Shown here: in pieces, positions 1-8,331 of the stretch | Numbering within the stretch: position 1 is the stretch's first letter | Layout: the number at the start of each line of letters is the position of its first letter | Assembly: GCF_027484545.1 (NCBI RefSeq) | Contig: NZ_JAIXST010000169.1 | Span: 1-64,000 of the forward strand | Length of the DNA: 64,000 nucleotides | Direction: 5' to 3' | Source: Runella sp. | GTDB lineage: Bacteria; Bacteroidota; Bacteroidia; Cytophagales; Spirosomataceae | Made by a program: the position numbers and the translations under genes | The notes under the pieces: generated by a model | Database searches by the model: none | What the model was told of the DNA's origin: nothing | Seen by the model: only the letters and a program-made list of their open reading frames with translations

Positions 1-60
1 GCGTTGTCCCTGACTTCGACGTGAATCTGGTAAATCTTTGAAAAATTCATTTAGTGTCAT
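1..60 (-). CDS. ISAs1-family transposase, N-terminal fragment (partial)
   Basis: Reading the - strand from the ATG at 58-60 gives 20 codons beginning MTLNEFFKDLPDSRRSQGQR before the window ends. The pattern F-x-x-L-P-D-x-R-R-x-Q-G-x-R is the characteristic start of the H-repeat/ISAs1 transposase-associated domain (usually FFxxLPDPRRxQGRRH). The DDE catalytic domain would lie outside the window. Intact or degenerate status cannot be judged. The element points away from the GH32 gene, so it does not interrupt it. Confidence 0.7.
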   Translation of the reverse strand, partial: MTLNEFFKDLPDSRRSQGQR

Positions 61-114
61 ATTCCATATAATATTTGGTCAAATGTAACAAAAAAATAGA
101 ACTTAACAGCCCTG
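1..114 (-). mobile_element. End of an ISAs1-family insertion sequence, cut by the window edge
   Basis: The first 60 bases encode the N-terminus of an ISAs1-type transposase on the - strand. About 50 bases upstream of its start the - strand reads CAGGGCTGTTAAGTTC followed by an A/T-rich run, ending at position 114. This resembles the terminal inverted repeat of ISAs1-family elements. The other end lies outside the window, so neither the repeat pairing nor the target duplication can be checked. The boundary at 114 is inferred. Confidence 0.55.
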
Positions 115-210
115 CTGTACGGTAGGTATCTGAAGTACGTACTTTTCTGGCGCAAACGCACTCATTGACTGTTTAAAAATACTGATAAGTTAAGAAACCT
201 TCGGAAACGA

Positions 211-243
211 ATGGCGGTAGTATTTTGCTACTGCCATTTTTAT
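211..243 (+). terminator. Rho-independent terminator upstream of the GH32 gene
   Basis: ATGGCGGTAG (211-220) pairs with CTACTGCCAT (228-237), with one G-T pair and a 7-base loop, followed by TTTTATT. No + strand gene feeding it is seen between the insertion sequence and here; an upstream gene may have been displaced by the insertion. An exact TAnnTTTG (-7-like) sequence follows at 254-261, but no TTG sits at the usual distance. Confidence 0.65.
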
Positions 244-285
244 TAAAAATAACTACATTTGGCAACTTTCTAATGATACATACGA

Positions 286-1791
286 ATGAAAAAAGGAACC
301 CCGTCTTTGTTATTGCTGCTTTTCTCGGTGGTTTGTTGGGCACAAAATAAACCACAGGATTATCGACCTCAGTACCACTACACTGCTCCCAAAAATTGGG
401 TCAATGACCCCAACGGAATGGTGTATCTGGACGGCGAATACCACTTGTTTTATCAATACAATCCTTTCGGTAATGTATGGGGACACATGAGCTGGGCCCA
501 TGCTGTGAGCAAAGACCTCAAAAATTGGGAAACACTCCCCGTGGCTTTGCCGGAATTTGACAATCCCGATGGAACTCAAACCATGATTTTTTCGGGCTGT
601 GCGGTTATTGATAGCATGAATACCTCCAGATTTTTTGAAAAAGGCTTTAAAAAAGGAATGGTGGCCATTTTTACGTCCCATATTGAAGGAAAAGCCCAGC
701 ACCAAAGCATTGCCTACAGTGCCGACAAAGGCCGTACCTGGAAACGTTACGACAAAAACCCGGTGTTAGATTTGGGCATGAAGGACTTCCGTGACCCGAA
801 TGTGATTTGGTATCCCCAAAAACAGGTTTGGATTATGACCGTGGTGAAACCATTGGAATACATCGCCCAATTTTATGAATCCAAAGATCTGAAAAAATGG
901 ACGTTGTTGAGTGAATTTGGGAAGCAGGGCGATATGACCAAGATTTGGGAATGTCCGTCGCTGACTAAAGTGCCCGTTGCCGGCTCAAAAGAGACCAAGT
1001 GGGTTTTGATGATTTCGAGCGGCCACCGTCAAAAGAATTATTTGGCGATGCAGTACTTTGTAGGCGATTTTGACGGGAAAACCTTCACTTCTCAAAAACA
1101 GAACGAAATATTGTACGTAGACGAAGGCAAAGATTTTTACGCGGCCATTCCGTTCAACAACTTACCCAAATCACAAACGAAACCCATTATCATTGGCTGG
1201 GTGAACGATTGGGAATATGCCCGCGAAATCCCTACGGGTGATACATGGCGCGGCGGCTTTTCAGTGGCGCGCGAGTTATCCTTGAAAAAGACAGCAGATG
1301 GACTGCGGCTCGTTCAGTTGCCCGTTTCTTCATTTAAAAATGGACAAAAAGAAGCATTCAGTGTTAAAAACAAAACTATTGAAGGGAATTATACCGTACC
1401 GTTCAAAGGCGAAGTGTTTGATTTAACAGTAGAAATTCAGCCGCAACAAGCCAAAACGGTTACGTTCAATGTATTCCAAAGCAAGGATGAAGCGACCGTC
1501 ATTCGCTACGATGTGGCTGCGCAGGAATTGTCGCTCGATCGTACGCATTCGGGACAGGTGAATTTTCACCCACGGTTTTCAAGTGTGGAACGCGTAAAAG
1601 TGCCTTTAAAAGACGGCAAGCTTAAAATCAGGCTGTTGGCCGATAAGTCAATCCTTGAACTGTATGCCCAAGATGGTGAGTCAGTCATGACCGACTGGGT
1701 TTTCCCGACGCAACACGAGGGAGGAATCAGCTTGACTTCGGAGGGGGGAAAGGCAAAATTGAACAGTCTAACTATTCATACCCTTCATTAA
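286..1791 (+). CDS. Glycoside hydrolase family 32 (levanase/invertase/fructanase type)
   Basis: A secreted 501-residue enzyme that should hydrolyse beta-fructosides such as levan, inulin or sucrose. Residues 1-19 form a signal peptide ending at CWAQ. The three GH32 active-site blocks are present: WVNDPNG (nucleophile Asp, about residue 41), FRDPN (about 168) and WECPSL (acid/base Glu, about 223). The C-terminal third is the usual beta-sandwich module, ending near the stop, and length fits the SacC/levanase family. It is followed by its own terminator, so it is probably monocistronic, and it lies beside an insertion-sequence end. Substrate (levan, inulin or sucrose) cannot be decided from sequence alone. 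Confidence 0.93.
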   Translation: MKKGTPSLLLLLFSVVCWAQNKPQDYRPQYHYTAPKNWVNDPNGMVYLDGEYHLFYQYNPFGNVWGHMSWAHAVSKDLKNWETLPVALPEFDNPDGTQTMIFSGCAVIDSMNTSRFFEKGFKKGMVAIFTSHIEGKAQHQSIAYSADKGRTWKRYDKNPVLDLGMKDFRDPNVIWYPQKQVWIMTVVKPLEYIAQFYESKDLKKWTLLSEFGKQGDMTKIWECPSLTKVPVAGSKETKWVLMISSGHRQKNYLAMQYFVGDFDGKTFTSQKQNEILYVDEGKDFYAAIPFNNLPKSQTKPIIIGWVNDWEYAREIPTGDTWRGGFSVARELSLKKTADGLRLVQLPVSSFKNGQKEAFSVKNKTIEGNYTVPFKGEVFDLTVEIQPQQAKTVTFNVFQSKDEATVIRYDVAAQELSLDRTHSGQVNFHPRFSSVERVKVPLKDGKLKIRLLADKSILELYAQDGESVMTDWVFPTQHEGGISLTSEGGKAKLNSLTIHTLH

Positions 1792-1809
1792 GAAAATTGA
1801 ATCCACGGC

Positions 1810-1856
1810 TATCCTGCTATCAACTGCATTTCAAGTTGGTAGCAGGATATTTTTTT
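1810..1856 (+). terminator. Strong rho-independent terminator after the GH32 gene
   Basis: TATCCTGCTATCAACT (1810-1825) pairs with AGTTGGTAGCAGGATA (1834-1849) through a 16-bp stem with one wobble pair and an 8-base loop, followed by seven T residues. Confidence 0.9.
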
Positions 1857-1951
1857 AGGAAGTCTTTGCCGGAATAGTATCATTTGGCAAAGGGAAAGTA
1901 AATTATTTTAAAAATTAGCCGTAATTTTCGGCTTTACTTTTTCCCGCACAA

Positions 1952-3346
1952 ATGAAAACCTTCCAAGTCATTTCTCCCGTTGGCGGCTCAGTCTATCTTG
2001 AGCGCGAATACATCACTGCGAATCAAATTGAAGTTACTCTGGCAAAAGCCAAAACTGCTCAAAAAGCTTGGAAAAACGTTCCTTTGGCTGAACGAATTGC
2101 TATTTGCGAAAGAGCGGTTGACTATTTTTTAACCCATGCCGATGCCATTGGCGAAGAACTCACGTGGCAAATGGGGCGCCCGATTGCGTATACACCCAAC
2201 GAAATTCGCCGTGGATTTCAGGAGCGCGCTCGCTACATGATGCAGGCAGCCAACGGAGCGTTGGCCGATGTTTCGGTATCGGAAAAGGAAGGATTTCAAC
2301 GCTTTATTCGTCGCGAAGCGTTGGGCACGGTGTTCGTAGTAGCTCCCTGGAATTATCCTTATTTGACATCCGTGAACGTCGTTATTCCGGCATTATTGGC
2401 GGGTAATGTCGTTATCTTAAAACACGCTCAACAAACACCTCTTTGCGCAGAACGTTACGCCGAAGCCTTCAAGGCGGCGGGTTTGCCCGAAGGTGTATTC
2501 CAATATGTCCATACCACACACGACTACGTAGCTCGCATTATCGCAGATTCCCGCGTTGATTTTGTAGCTTTTACGGGTTCCGTTTCGGGCGGACATGCTG
2601 TACAACGAGCTGCTTCCGAGCGTTTTATGGCAACGGGGCTGGAGTTGGGTGGAAAAGACCCGGCTTACGTACGTGCAGATGCGCCTTTGGCCTTTTCGAT
2701 TGAAAATCTGGTAGATGGAGCGTTGTTCAATTCGGGGCAATCGTGCTGCAGGATTGAGCGCATTTACGTTCATGAAAAAGTCTATGATGATTTTGTACAG
2801 GGGGCTGTAGCCCTTGTGAATCAATATGTTTTGGGAAATCCCTTGGATGCCGGGGTTCATCTCGGGCCCATGGTTCGTACTTCGGCGGCGGAGTTTGTGC
2901 GGGCTCAAATTCGCGAAGCCGTCAGCCAAGGAGCCGATGCGTTGATTGACCCGTCGCTGTTTTCGTTTAACCAAATAGGAACCCCTTATTTGGCACCGCA
3001 ATTGCTGGTCAATGTCAATCATTCGATGCGTATTATGAATGAAGAAACCTTCGGCCCGGCCGTGGGCATTATGAAAGTAAGCAGCGACGAAGAGGCGATT
3101 CAACTCATGAACGACAGCGACTACGGTCTCACAGCTTCTGTTTGGACAAGCGATGCCGACGCTGCTCTAAACATCGGAAACCAAATCGAAACGGGAACGT
3201 GGTTTATGAATCGCTGCGATTACCTCGACCCCGAACTCGCCTGGACGGGCGTCAAAGATTCCGGTCGTGGCTGTACCCTATCGGCATTAGGTTACGAAGC
3301 ATTAACAAGACCCAAATCGTTTCATTTGCGGGTTTCGGGTTTTTGA
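1952..3346 (+). CDS. NAD(P)-dependent aldehyde dehydrogenase family protein
   Basis: A cytoplasmic 464-residue aldehyde dehydrogenase, close in style to succinate-semialdehyde dehydrogenases. Visible motifs are APWNYP (cofactor and substrate channel, about residue 132), FTGSVSGG (Rossmann loop, about 209), LELGGKDP (general base Glu, about 231), FNSGQSCC (catalytic Cys, about 263) and ETFGPA (about 366). All key residues are present. The next gene is a glutamine-amidotransferase-like protein about 140 bp downstream in the same direction, which may point to an amine or gamma-glutamyl pathway; that link is inference. The aldehyde substrate is not identifiable. Confidence 0.88.
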   Translation: MKTFQVISPVGGSVYLEREYITANQIEVTLAKAKTAQKAWKNVPLAERIAICERAVDYFLTHADAIGEELTWQMGRPIAYTPNEIRRGFQERARYMMQAANGALADVSVSEKEGFQRFIRREALGTVFVVAPWNYPYLTSVNVVIPALLAGNVVILKHAQQTPLCAERYAEAFKAAGLPEGVFQYVHTTHDYVARIIADSRVDFVAFTGSVSGGHAVQRAASERFMATGLELGGKDPAYVRADAPLAFSIENLVDGALFNSGQSCCRIERIYVHEKVYDDFVQGAVALVNQYVLGNPLDAGVHLGPMVRTSAAEFVRAQIREAVSQGADALIDPSLFSFNQIGTPYLAPQLLVNVNHSMRIMNEETFGPAVGIMKVSSDEEAIQLMNDSDYGLTASVWTSDADAALNIGNQIETGTWFMNRCDYLDPELAWTGVKDSGRGCTLSALGYEALTRPKSFHLRVSGF

Positions 3347-3392
3347 TAGATAGAAAAAGCGAAGCGAGCCAAAGCAATTTTAAAACAAAAAA

Positions 3393-3472
3393 CCTGATTT
3401 GTCACTCTGAAAGAGTCTAATCGAGGTTGTTTTATATATCTCGAAGACAGACAATCAATGTGACAAATTAGG
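3393..3472. repeat. 80-bp structured palindromic element between two genes
   Basis: CCTGATTTGTCAC (3393-3405) is answered by GTGACAAATTAGG (3460-3472) with one mismatch. Shorter pairs nest inside: TCTG/CAGA (3406-3409 with 3448-3451), GTCT/AGAC (3415-3418 with 3445-3448) and TCGAG/CTCGA (3421-3425 with 3440-3444); the first two share one base, so not all form at once. The whole gap can fold into one imperfect hairpin. There is no T-run, so it is more like a short interspersed repeat than a terminator. Confidence 0.55.
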
Positions 3473-3486
3473 AAAGTAACATATTT

Positions 3487-4224
3487 ATGAAAATCGGTCT
3501 TTTAGAGTGTGACCATGTACGGGAAGAATTCCGTTCAATTGCGGGCGATTACCGTGATATGTTCCCTGCCTTGTTTCGGCCACTTGCTCCGGAGTGGGAG
3601 TTTGTATTTTACGACGTTGTGAATGGCCATTTTCCAGCCTCGGCAGCCGAATGTGATGCCTATATTTGCACTGGTTCTAAAAGTTCTGTCTACGACGAGG
3701 AACCTTGGATTCATACCTTAAAAGCATTGGTTCAACAAATCTATCACCAACAAAAAATCTTCCTCGGCGTATGCTTTGGGCATCAAATGCTGGGAAAAGC
3801 GTTGGGCGGGAAAGTTCAAAAATCAGCCGCCGGATGGTGCGTGGGGATTCATACGTTTACAGTAAGTCAACAACTCGCTTGGATGCAGCCATGGCAGGAA
3901 AACGTTAATTTGTTGATGATGTGTCAGGATCAAGTACAGCAATTACCGCCCGACGGCGTTGTATTGGCTTCTTCCGCTGACTGTCCTGTGGCGATGTTTC
4001 GGGTAGGGGAGCGGATGTTGGGGGTGCAGGCGCATCCTGAATTTCCGGTTCCTTACGAAGAAGCCCTCATGCGCTCACGCGTAGAGCGGATCGGCGCTGA
4101 AAAAACAACACTGGGATTGGAAAGCCTTTCGCAACCACTGCACAGTACGCTGATGGCAACATGGATGGTTGAGTTTGTAAAATTGGCAAAAAGCCACTTA
4201 CTTGACAAAAAATTAAACAAATGA
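3487..4224 (+). CDS. Class I glutamine amidotransferase-like protein
   Basis: A 245-residue GATase1-fold protein. The nucleophile elbow GVCFGHQ (Cys about residue 97) and the QAHPEF block (catalytic His about 182, with Glu two residues on) are both visible. The family resembles the stand-alone GuaA-like GATase1 proteins that hydrolyse glutamine or gamma-glutamyl amides. The ATG at 3487 is the first in frame. The next gene starts inside its stop (ATGA overlap at 4221-4224), which suggests translational coupling. The position after an aldehyde dehydrogenase is compatible with gamma-glutamylated amine catabolism, but no glutamate ligase is present, so the substrate stays open. Confidence 0.82.
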   Translation: MKIGLLECDHVREEFRSIAGDYRDMFPALFRPLAPEWEFVFYDVVNGHFPASAAECDAYICTGSKSSVYDEEPWIHTLKALVQQIYHQQKIFLGVCFGHQMLGKALGGKVQKSAAGWCVGIHTFTVSQQLAWMQPWQENVNLLMMCQDQVQQLPPDGVVLASSADCPVAMFRVGERMLGVQAHPEFPVPYEEALMRSRVERIGAEKTTLGLESLSQPLHSTLMATWMVEFVKLAKSHLLDKKLNK

Positions 4225-4811
4225 TAGTTGCCCAATTTCAGGTAAGTGAGTTAGCAGGATTTCTTAAATACGGTATTTCGGGCCTCAGTGCCATTGCATT
4301 TATATTGTCTTTTTACCTGCTCAGTCGCGAAAGCAGCCGTCCAAAACCACGGGCTGAGATGCTCCGCTCCATCCGAATGTTTATGGGGCTTACGCTGATT
4401 TTGGGAGTAGTATCCGGAGTAGCAGGGATTATAAACCCTACCGACCCCGAACCTGAAAAGAAGAAAACTTTGCCTAAAAAATCGTCTTTGGTAAAGAAAA
4501 TAGTGGCTCCGCGTAAAATTTGGTCGATTGAAGTTTACTACGATGCAGGAGCCGAGCCGTTGGCCCAACAAATCGCCGATGAATTACAGGCCTATAAAGA
4601 TTATGATGTCCAAACGACGGTGTTAACAAGCTCCCGAAAAAAGGAATTGAAAATCACCCGAAGTCAAATTCGCTACGAATTGCTTGAAAAGGACCCCGCC
4701 TCGCAGCTTCAAAAGCGAGTAGCCAAAGTACTCCCGCAGGACGTAATTCTGACCCTCAAACAAATTACTACTTCTTCGCCTGATTACATCAGTGTGTTTG
4801 TGTGTGATTAG
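4221..4811 (+). CDS. Hypothetical protein with two membrane segments
   Basis: Not recognised. 196 residues: hydrophobic segments at about 11-33 and 52-70, a basic proline- and lysine-rich linker at about 74-95, then a soluble domain of about 100 residues beginning SIEVYYDAG. That domain has the alternating strand-helix look of small sporulation-related or LytR-C-terminal-like domains (strand, helix AEPLAQQIADELQ, strand, closing strand), a weak structural guess. The start overlaps the preceding amidotransferase-like gene by 4 bp, so the two are probably made together. A hairpin follows at 4944-4983. Confidence 0.65.
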   Translation: MIVAQFQVSELAGFLKYGISGLSAIAFILSFYLLSRESSRPKPRAEMLRSIRMFMGLTLILGVVSGVAGIINPTDPEPEKKKTLPKKSSLVKKIVAPRKIWSIEVYYDAGAEPLAQQIADELQAYKDYDVQTTVLTSSRKKELKITRSQIRYELLEKDPASQLQKRVAKVLPQDVILTLKQITTSSPDYISVFVCD

Positions 4812-4943
4812 TGAAGTTGGGGGTGAGAATATTTGGAAATGGCAAAAGATTAAACATCAGCAATGGCAGGCAAGAAAATCTTCATAACATAGTTATTAAG
4901 AAAAATTGAGATAGCAAAGAAATTGATGGGTTTCCAGATATGG

Positions 4944-4983
4944 GCAAATAAGCGTGTTAGATTTTTACGCTTATTTGCTTTGT
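4944..4983 (+). terminator. Hairpin terminator between 4811 and 5023
   Basis: GCAAATAAGCGT (4944-4955) and ACGCTTATTTGC (4967-4978) form a perfect 12-bp stem with an 11-base loop, followed by TTTGT. It separates the amidotransferase operon from the cytochrome gene. Nothing else is seen in 4812-5022. Confidence 0.7.
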
Positions 4984-5022
4984 AATGAACGTACTTGTTA
5001 GGCGTTTTTAATATTAAATCCC

Positions 5023-8000
5023 ATGCTGCGTTTTCATTATTTGCTTTTCTGGTTTGCATGTTTGGCGATGGTTGGATGCTCGCCGGAGCTTCCGGAAGAG
5101 ATCGCGGCGGCATACAAACAATTGCCCGACGAATTGGATTACAATCTGCACGTCAAACCCATTTTGGCCGATAAATGCTTTGCCTGTCACGGGCCCGACA
5201 AAGCCAAACAAAAGGCGGGTTTGCGGCTCGATATTGCCGAGTTTGCGTTTGCCAGCCTTCCCAAACATTCCGATAAAGTGGCCATTGACCCGGGCGATTT
5301 GAAAGACAGTGAGATGTTTCACCGCATTCTTTCCTCTGACCCTGACTACATGATGCCCACCCCGAATTCTCACCTAAGCCTGACTGCTCAGGAAAAGGCG
5401 GTTTTGGTGAAATGGATAGAAGACGGTGCCGAATACAAGCCACATTGGGCGTTTGTGGCTCCTGAAAAATCCGACGTTCCAGATGTGAAAAACGAGGATT
5501 GGGTCATTAATCCGATTGACAATTTTATTCTCAAAAAACTCGAAGAGGAAAAACTGAAACCCGCAAAGTTGGCAGACAAAGAAACGTTACTTCGTCGATT
5601 GTCACTGGATTTGACGGGTTTACCACCTACGTTGCCCGAAATTGACGCGTTTCTGAAAGATAATTCGCCCAAGGCTTACGAAAAACAAGTAGATCGTTTG
5701 CTCAATTCGCCGCATTATGGTGAGAAAATGACAGTTGACTGGCTTGATTTGGCGCGTTTTGCCGATTCTCACGGCTATACGGTGGACCGTCTGCGCGATA
5801 TGTCACCCTACCGCGATTGGGTCATTGGCGCGTTCAACAAAAATATGCCGTATGACAAATTTGTTCATTGGCAGTTGGCAGGCGACTTGATGCCAAAGGC
5901 TAATAAAGACATGCTGATTGCTACTGCCTTCAACCGCAATCACCAGCAAAATCTGGAGGGTGGTATCATCGAAGAAGAGTTTCAAACGGAATACGTAATA
6001 GACCGTACCAATACGTTTGGTGATGCATTTTTGGGACTTTCGGTGGGCTGCGCCAAATGCCACGACCACAAATACGATCCTATTTCGCAGAAGAATTATT
6101 ACGAGTTGTTCAGTTTTTTTAATAACGTAAAAGAAGCTGGACAGATTTCCTGGGACGATGCCATGCCTTCACCTACATTGCTGTTGCCCACGCCTCAGCA
6201 GGAAAAAATACAGCAATTTATTACGACCCAAATCAAACGGCAGGAAGCAGTTATTGCCCAAGCAAAAACAAATTCAGTGGGAAATTTTGGAAAGTGGTTG
6301 GCTGCCAACGGTCACCAACAATTGGCTAACCAACCAATTCCGCAAACGGGATTAGTCGCGCATTTTGGGTTTGAAAACGACCTGAAAAATAGCCTTAAGC
6401 CTACTCAATCAGGTCGAATGCTTCGTGAATCCGGAGAAGAGCCTGCCGCGTTTGCCGACCGAGGTACGGGTAAAGCATTGGCGCTCAACGGTGATGTGTG
6501 GCTGGATTTGGATTGTGTGGGTGCCTATCGAAAATCGCAACCGTTCAGCGTGGGGATTTGGGTCAATATTCCGAAAAACTTGAAAGAAGGTGTCATTATT
6601 CATAAAAGTCAAGCGGAGCGGCTCTACAATTTCAGGGGTTGGCACTTGTATTTGAAAAACAATAAGTTTGAACTCAATATGGCGCACGTTGCGCCGTCAA
6701 ATGCCATTACACGCGTATCGAAGCAATCGGTTGCGCGTGATAAATGGATTCAGTTGACCATCACCTACGATGGATCTTCCCGAGCGCAGGGATTTCGCCT
6801 GTTTCAGGACGGCAATGAGTTGGCAATCGAAACTACGATGGACCAACTTCAAAAAGATATTTTGTTTCGGTCGCGGGAGCAATCGGGTATACAGGTAGGC
6901 GGCTGGTGGCGCGGATGGGGCTTCACTTCCGGGAAAGTTGATGATATTACGTTTTACGACCGTGTGTTGACACCCTTTGAATTGAAACAATTGGCAAAAA
7001 AAACCAATTGGAACGCTATTGCGACTAAAAGTAAAGCACAACTTTTGGCGGTCGAATTGGCTGATTTGAAAGAATATTACCTGTCGGCCATGGAGCCGAG
7101 TGTGCTCGTGGCGAGTCAGAAACTGCAGCAATTGCGGGCATCTTTGGCCGATTCAACTGAGAAGGTCAAAGAATTGATGGTGATGCAGGAAATGCCGAAA
7201 CCGAAAAAAGCCCACGTACTTCTGCGCGGCAATTACGATGCTTTTGGCGAAGAAGTGTTTCCCAATACACCTGAGTCCATTTTAGCTTTTCCCGAAGATT
7301 TACCCAAAAACCGCTACGGATTAGCCCAGTGGCTGACGCACGAAGACCATCCTCTGACGTCGCGGGTAACGGTGAATCGTTTATGGCAAAATTTCTTTGG
7401 AACGGGTTTAGTCAAAACCACCGAAGATTTTGGAAATCAGGGAGAACTGCCAAGCCATTTGGCTTTGTTGGATTATCTGGCAGTTACGTTCAGAGAAAGC
7501 GGATGGAATGTAAAAAAGTTAAACAAACTCATCGTGATGTCGGCAACGTACCGCCAGGCTTCCCAAACCACCAAAGAGGCTCGTGAAAAAGACCCCGAAA
7601 ATCGTTGGTTATCGCACGGACCTTCTTACCGCTTGACTGCTGAAATGATTCGCGACAATGCGCTTGTCGCGAGTGGTTTGTTAAATCCAACAATAGGCGG
7701 AGCAAGTGTAAAGTCTTATCAGCCCGAAGATTTATGGAAAATCAACAGTGCCAATTACGTGCGTGATTCGGGTGATGCCGTGTACCGACGAAGTTTGTAT
7801 ATTTTGGCTAAACGGGCCGTTCCCAATCCTACGCTTTCGACTTTCGATGCTACGTCGCGGAGTTTTTGCGTAGTGCGTCGTCAAAAAACCAATACGCCGT
7901 TGCAAGCCTTAGTCACGCTCAATGACCCGACGTTTGTGGAAGCTGCCAAAGTAATGGGCGAACAAATGGCGAGAATACCCAATACCCAACAGGCGATTGT

Positions 8001-8235
8001 AACCGGTTACCGAAAACTGACCGGGCGTCGACCTTCGGCAAAAGAAGTGGAGTTGCTGGTTGGTTTACAGCAATCGCAATGGAAGAAATTTAAAGAAAAT
8101 CCGTTGAAAGCGAACGGTTGGTTAACTGCCGGGCAATACGTAGCGGATGCGAAATTGGATGCCTCACTCGTAGCGGCCAATGCCGTGGTAGCGAGTACGA
8201 TACTGAATTCAGATGCAAGTTTAACGAAGAGATAA
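5023..8235 (+). CDS. Planctomycete-type cytochrome c lipoprotein (DUF1549, LamG, DUF1553)
   Basis: A 1070-residue exported protein of the PSD1/PSCyt family. Residues 1-19 form a lipoprotein signal peptide (LAMVGC, Cys about 19). A heme-binding CFACH motif (about residue 52) lies in the planctomycete-cytochrome-c domain. A DUF1549 domain follows (about 160-370, with a second CAKCH heme-like motif about 345), then a concanavalin/LamG-like insert (about 445-660) and a DUF1553 domain (about 760-1000). Domain order and length are typical. Such proteins almost always pair with a DUF1501 protein, and one follows here. The biochemical role is unproven; they often neighbour polysaccharide-degradation genes. 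The gap to the partner gene holds a C-rich hairpin repeat. Confidence 0.88.
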   Translation: MLRFHYLLFWFACLAMVGCSPELPEEIAAAYKQLPDELDYNLHVKPILADKCFACHGPDKAKQKAGLRLDIAEFAFASLPKHSDKVAIDPGDLKDSEMFHRILSSDPDYMMPTPNSHLSLTAQEKAVLVKWIEDGAEYKPHWAFVAPEKSDVPDVKNEDWVINPIDNFILKKLEEEKLKPAKLADKETLLRRLSLDLTGLPPTLPEIDAFLKDNSPKAYEKQVDRLLNSPHYGEKMTVDWLDLARFADSHGYTVDRLRDMSPYRDWVIGAFNKNMPYDKFVHWQLAGDLMPKANKDMLIATAFNRNHQQNLEGGIIEEEFQTEYVIDRTNTFGDAFLGLSVGCAKCHDHKYDPISQKNYYELFSFFNNVKEAGQISWDDAMPSPTLLLPTPQQEKIQQFITTQIKRQEAVIAQAKTNSVGNFGKWLAANGHQQLANQPIPQTGLVAHFGFENDLKNSLKPTQSGRMLRESGEEPAAFADRGTGKALALNGDVWLDLDCVGAYRKSQPFSVGIWVNIPKNLKEGVIIHKSQAERLYNFRGWHLYLKNNKFELNMAHVAPSNAITRVSKQSVARDKWIQLTITYDGSSRAQGFRLFQDGNELAIETTMDQLQKDILFRSREQSGIQVGGWWRGWGFTSGKVDDITFYDRVLTPFELKQLAKKTNWNAIATKSKAQLLAVELADLKEYYLSAMEPSVLVASQKLQQLRASLADSTEKVKELMVMQEMPKPKKAHVLLRGNYDAFGEEVFPNTPESILAFPEDLPKNRYGLAQWLTHEDHPLTSRVTVNRLWQNFFGTGLVKTTEDFGNQGELPSHLALLDYLAVTFRESGWNVKKLNKLIVMSATYRQASQTTKEAREKDPENRWLSHGPSYRLTAEMIRDNALVASGLLNPTIGGASVKSYQPEDLWKINSANYVRDSGDAVYRRSLYILAKRAVPNPTLSTFDATSRSFCVVRRQKTNTPLQALVTLNDPTFVEAAKVMGEQMARIPNTQQAIVTGYRKLTGRRPSAKEVELLVGLQQSQWKKFKENPLKANGWLTAGQYVADAKLDASLVAANAVVASTILNSDASLTKR

Positions 8236-8241
8236 AAACCC

Positions 8242-8304
8242 CACCCCTCCCCCTCCCCAATTTAGGGAGGGGTGAAAACTCCCTTCCCCCACTTGGGGGA
8301 AGGG
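8242..8304. repeat. Two adjacent C/G-rich hairpins (interspersed repeat type)
   Basis: CACCCCTCCC (8242-8251) pairs with GGGAGGGGTG (8265-8274). Directly after it CCCTTCCCCC (8281-8290) pairs with GGGGGAAGGG (8295-8304) around a 4-base loop. The composition differs sharply from the flanking genes. A related hairpin occurs at 57780-57799, also between two co-directional genes. Without a T-run it may be a transcript-processing or dispersed repeat element rather than a terminator. Confidence 0.65.
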
Positions 8305-8331
8305 TTGGGGATGGGGGCAAACAATACCACC

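Noticed and set aside
2417..3103. 228-residue reverse-strand frame over the aldehyde dehydrogenase
   Set aside because: Antisense to the catalytic core of a clear enzyme gene; composition has no protein-family look.
8272..8331. Earlier start for the DUF1501 protein
   Set aside because: It would translate the C-rich hairpin repeat and place 20 unrelated residues before the Tat signal.
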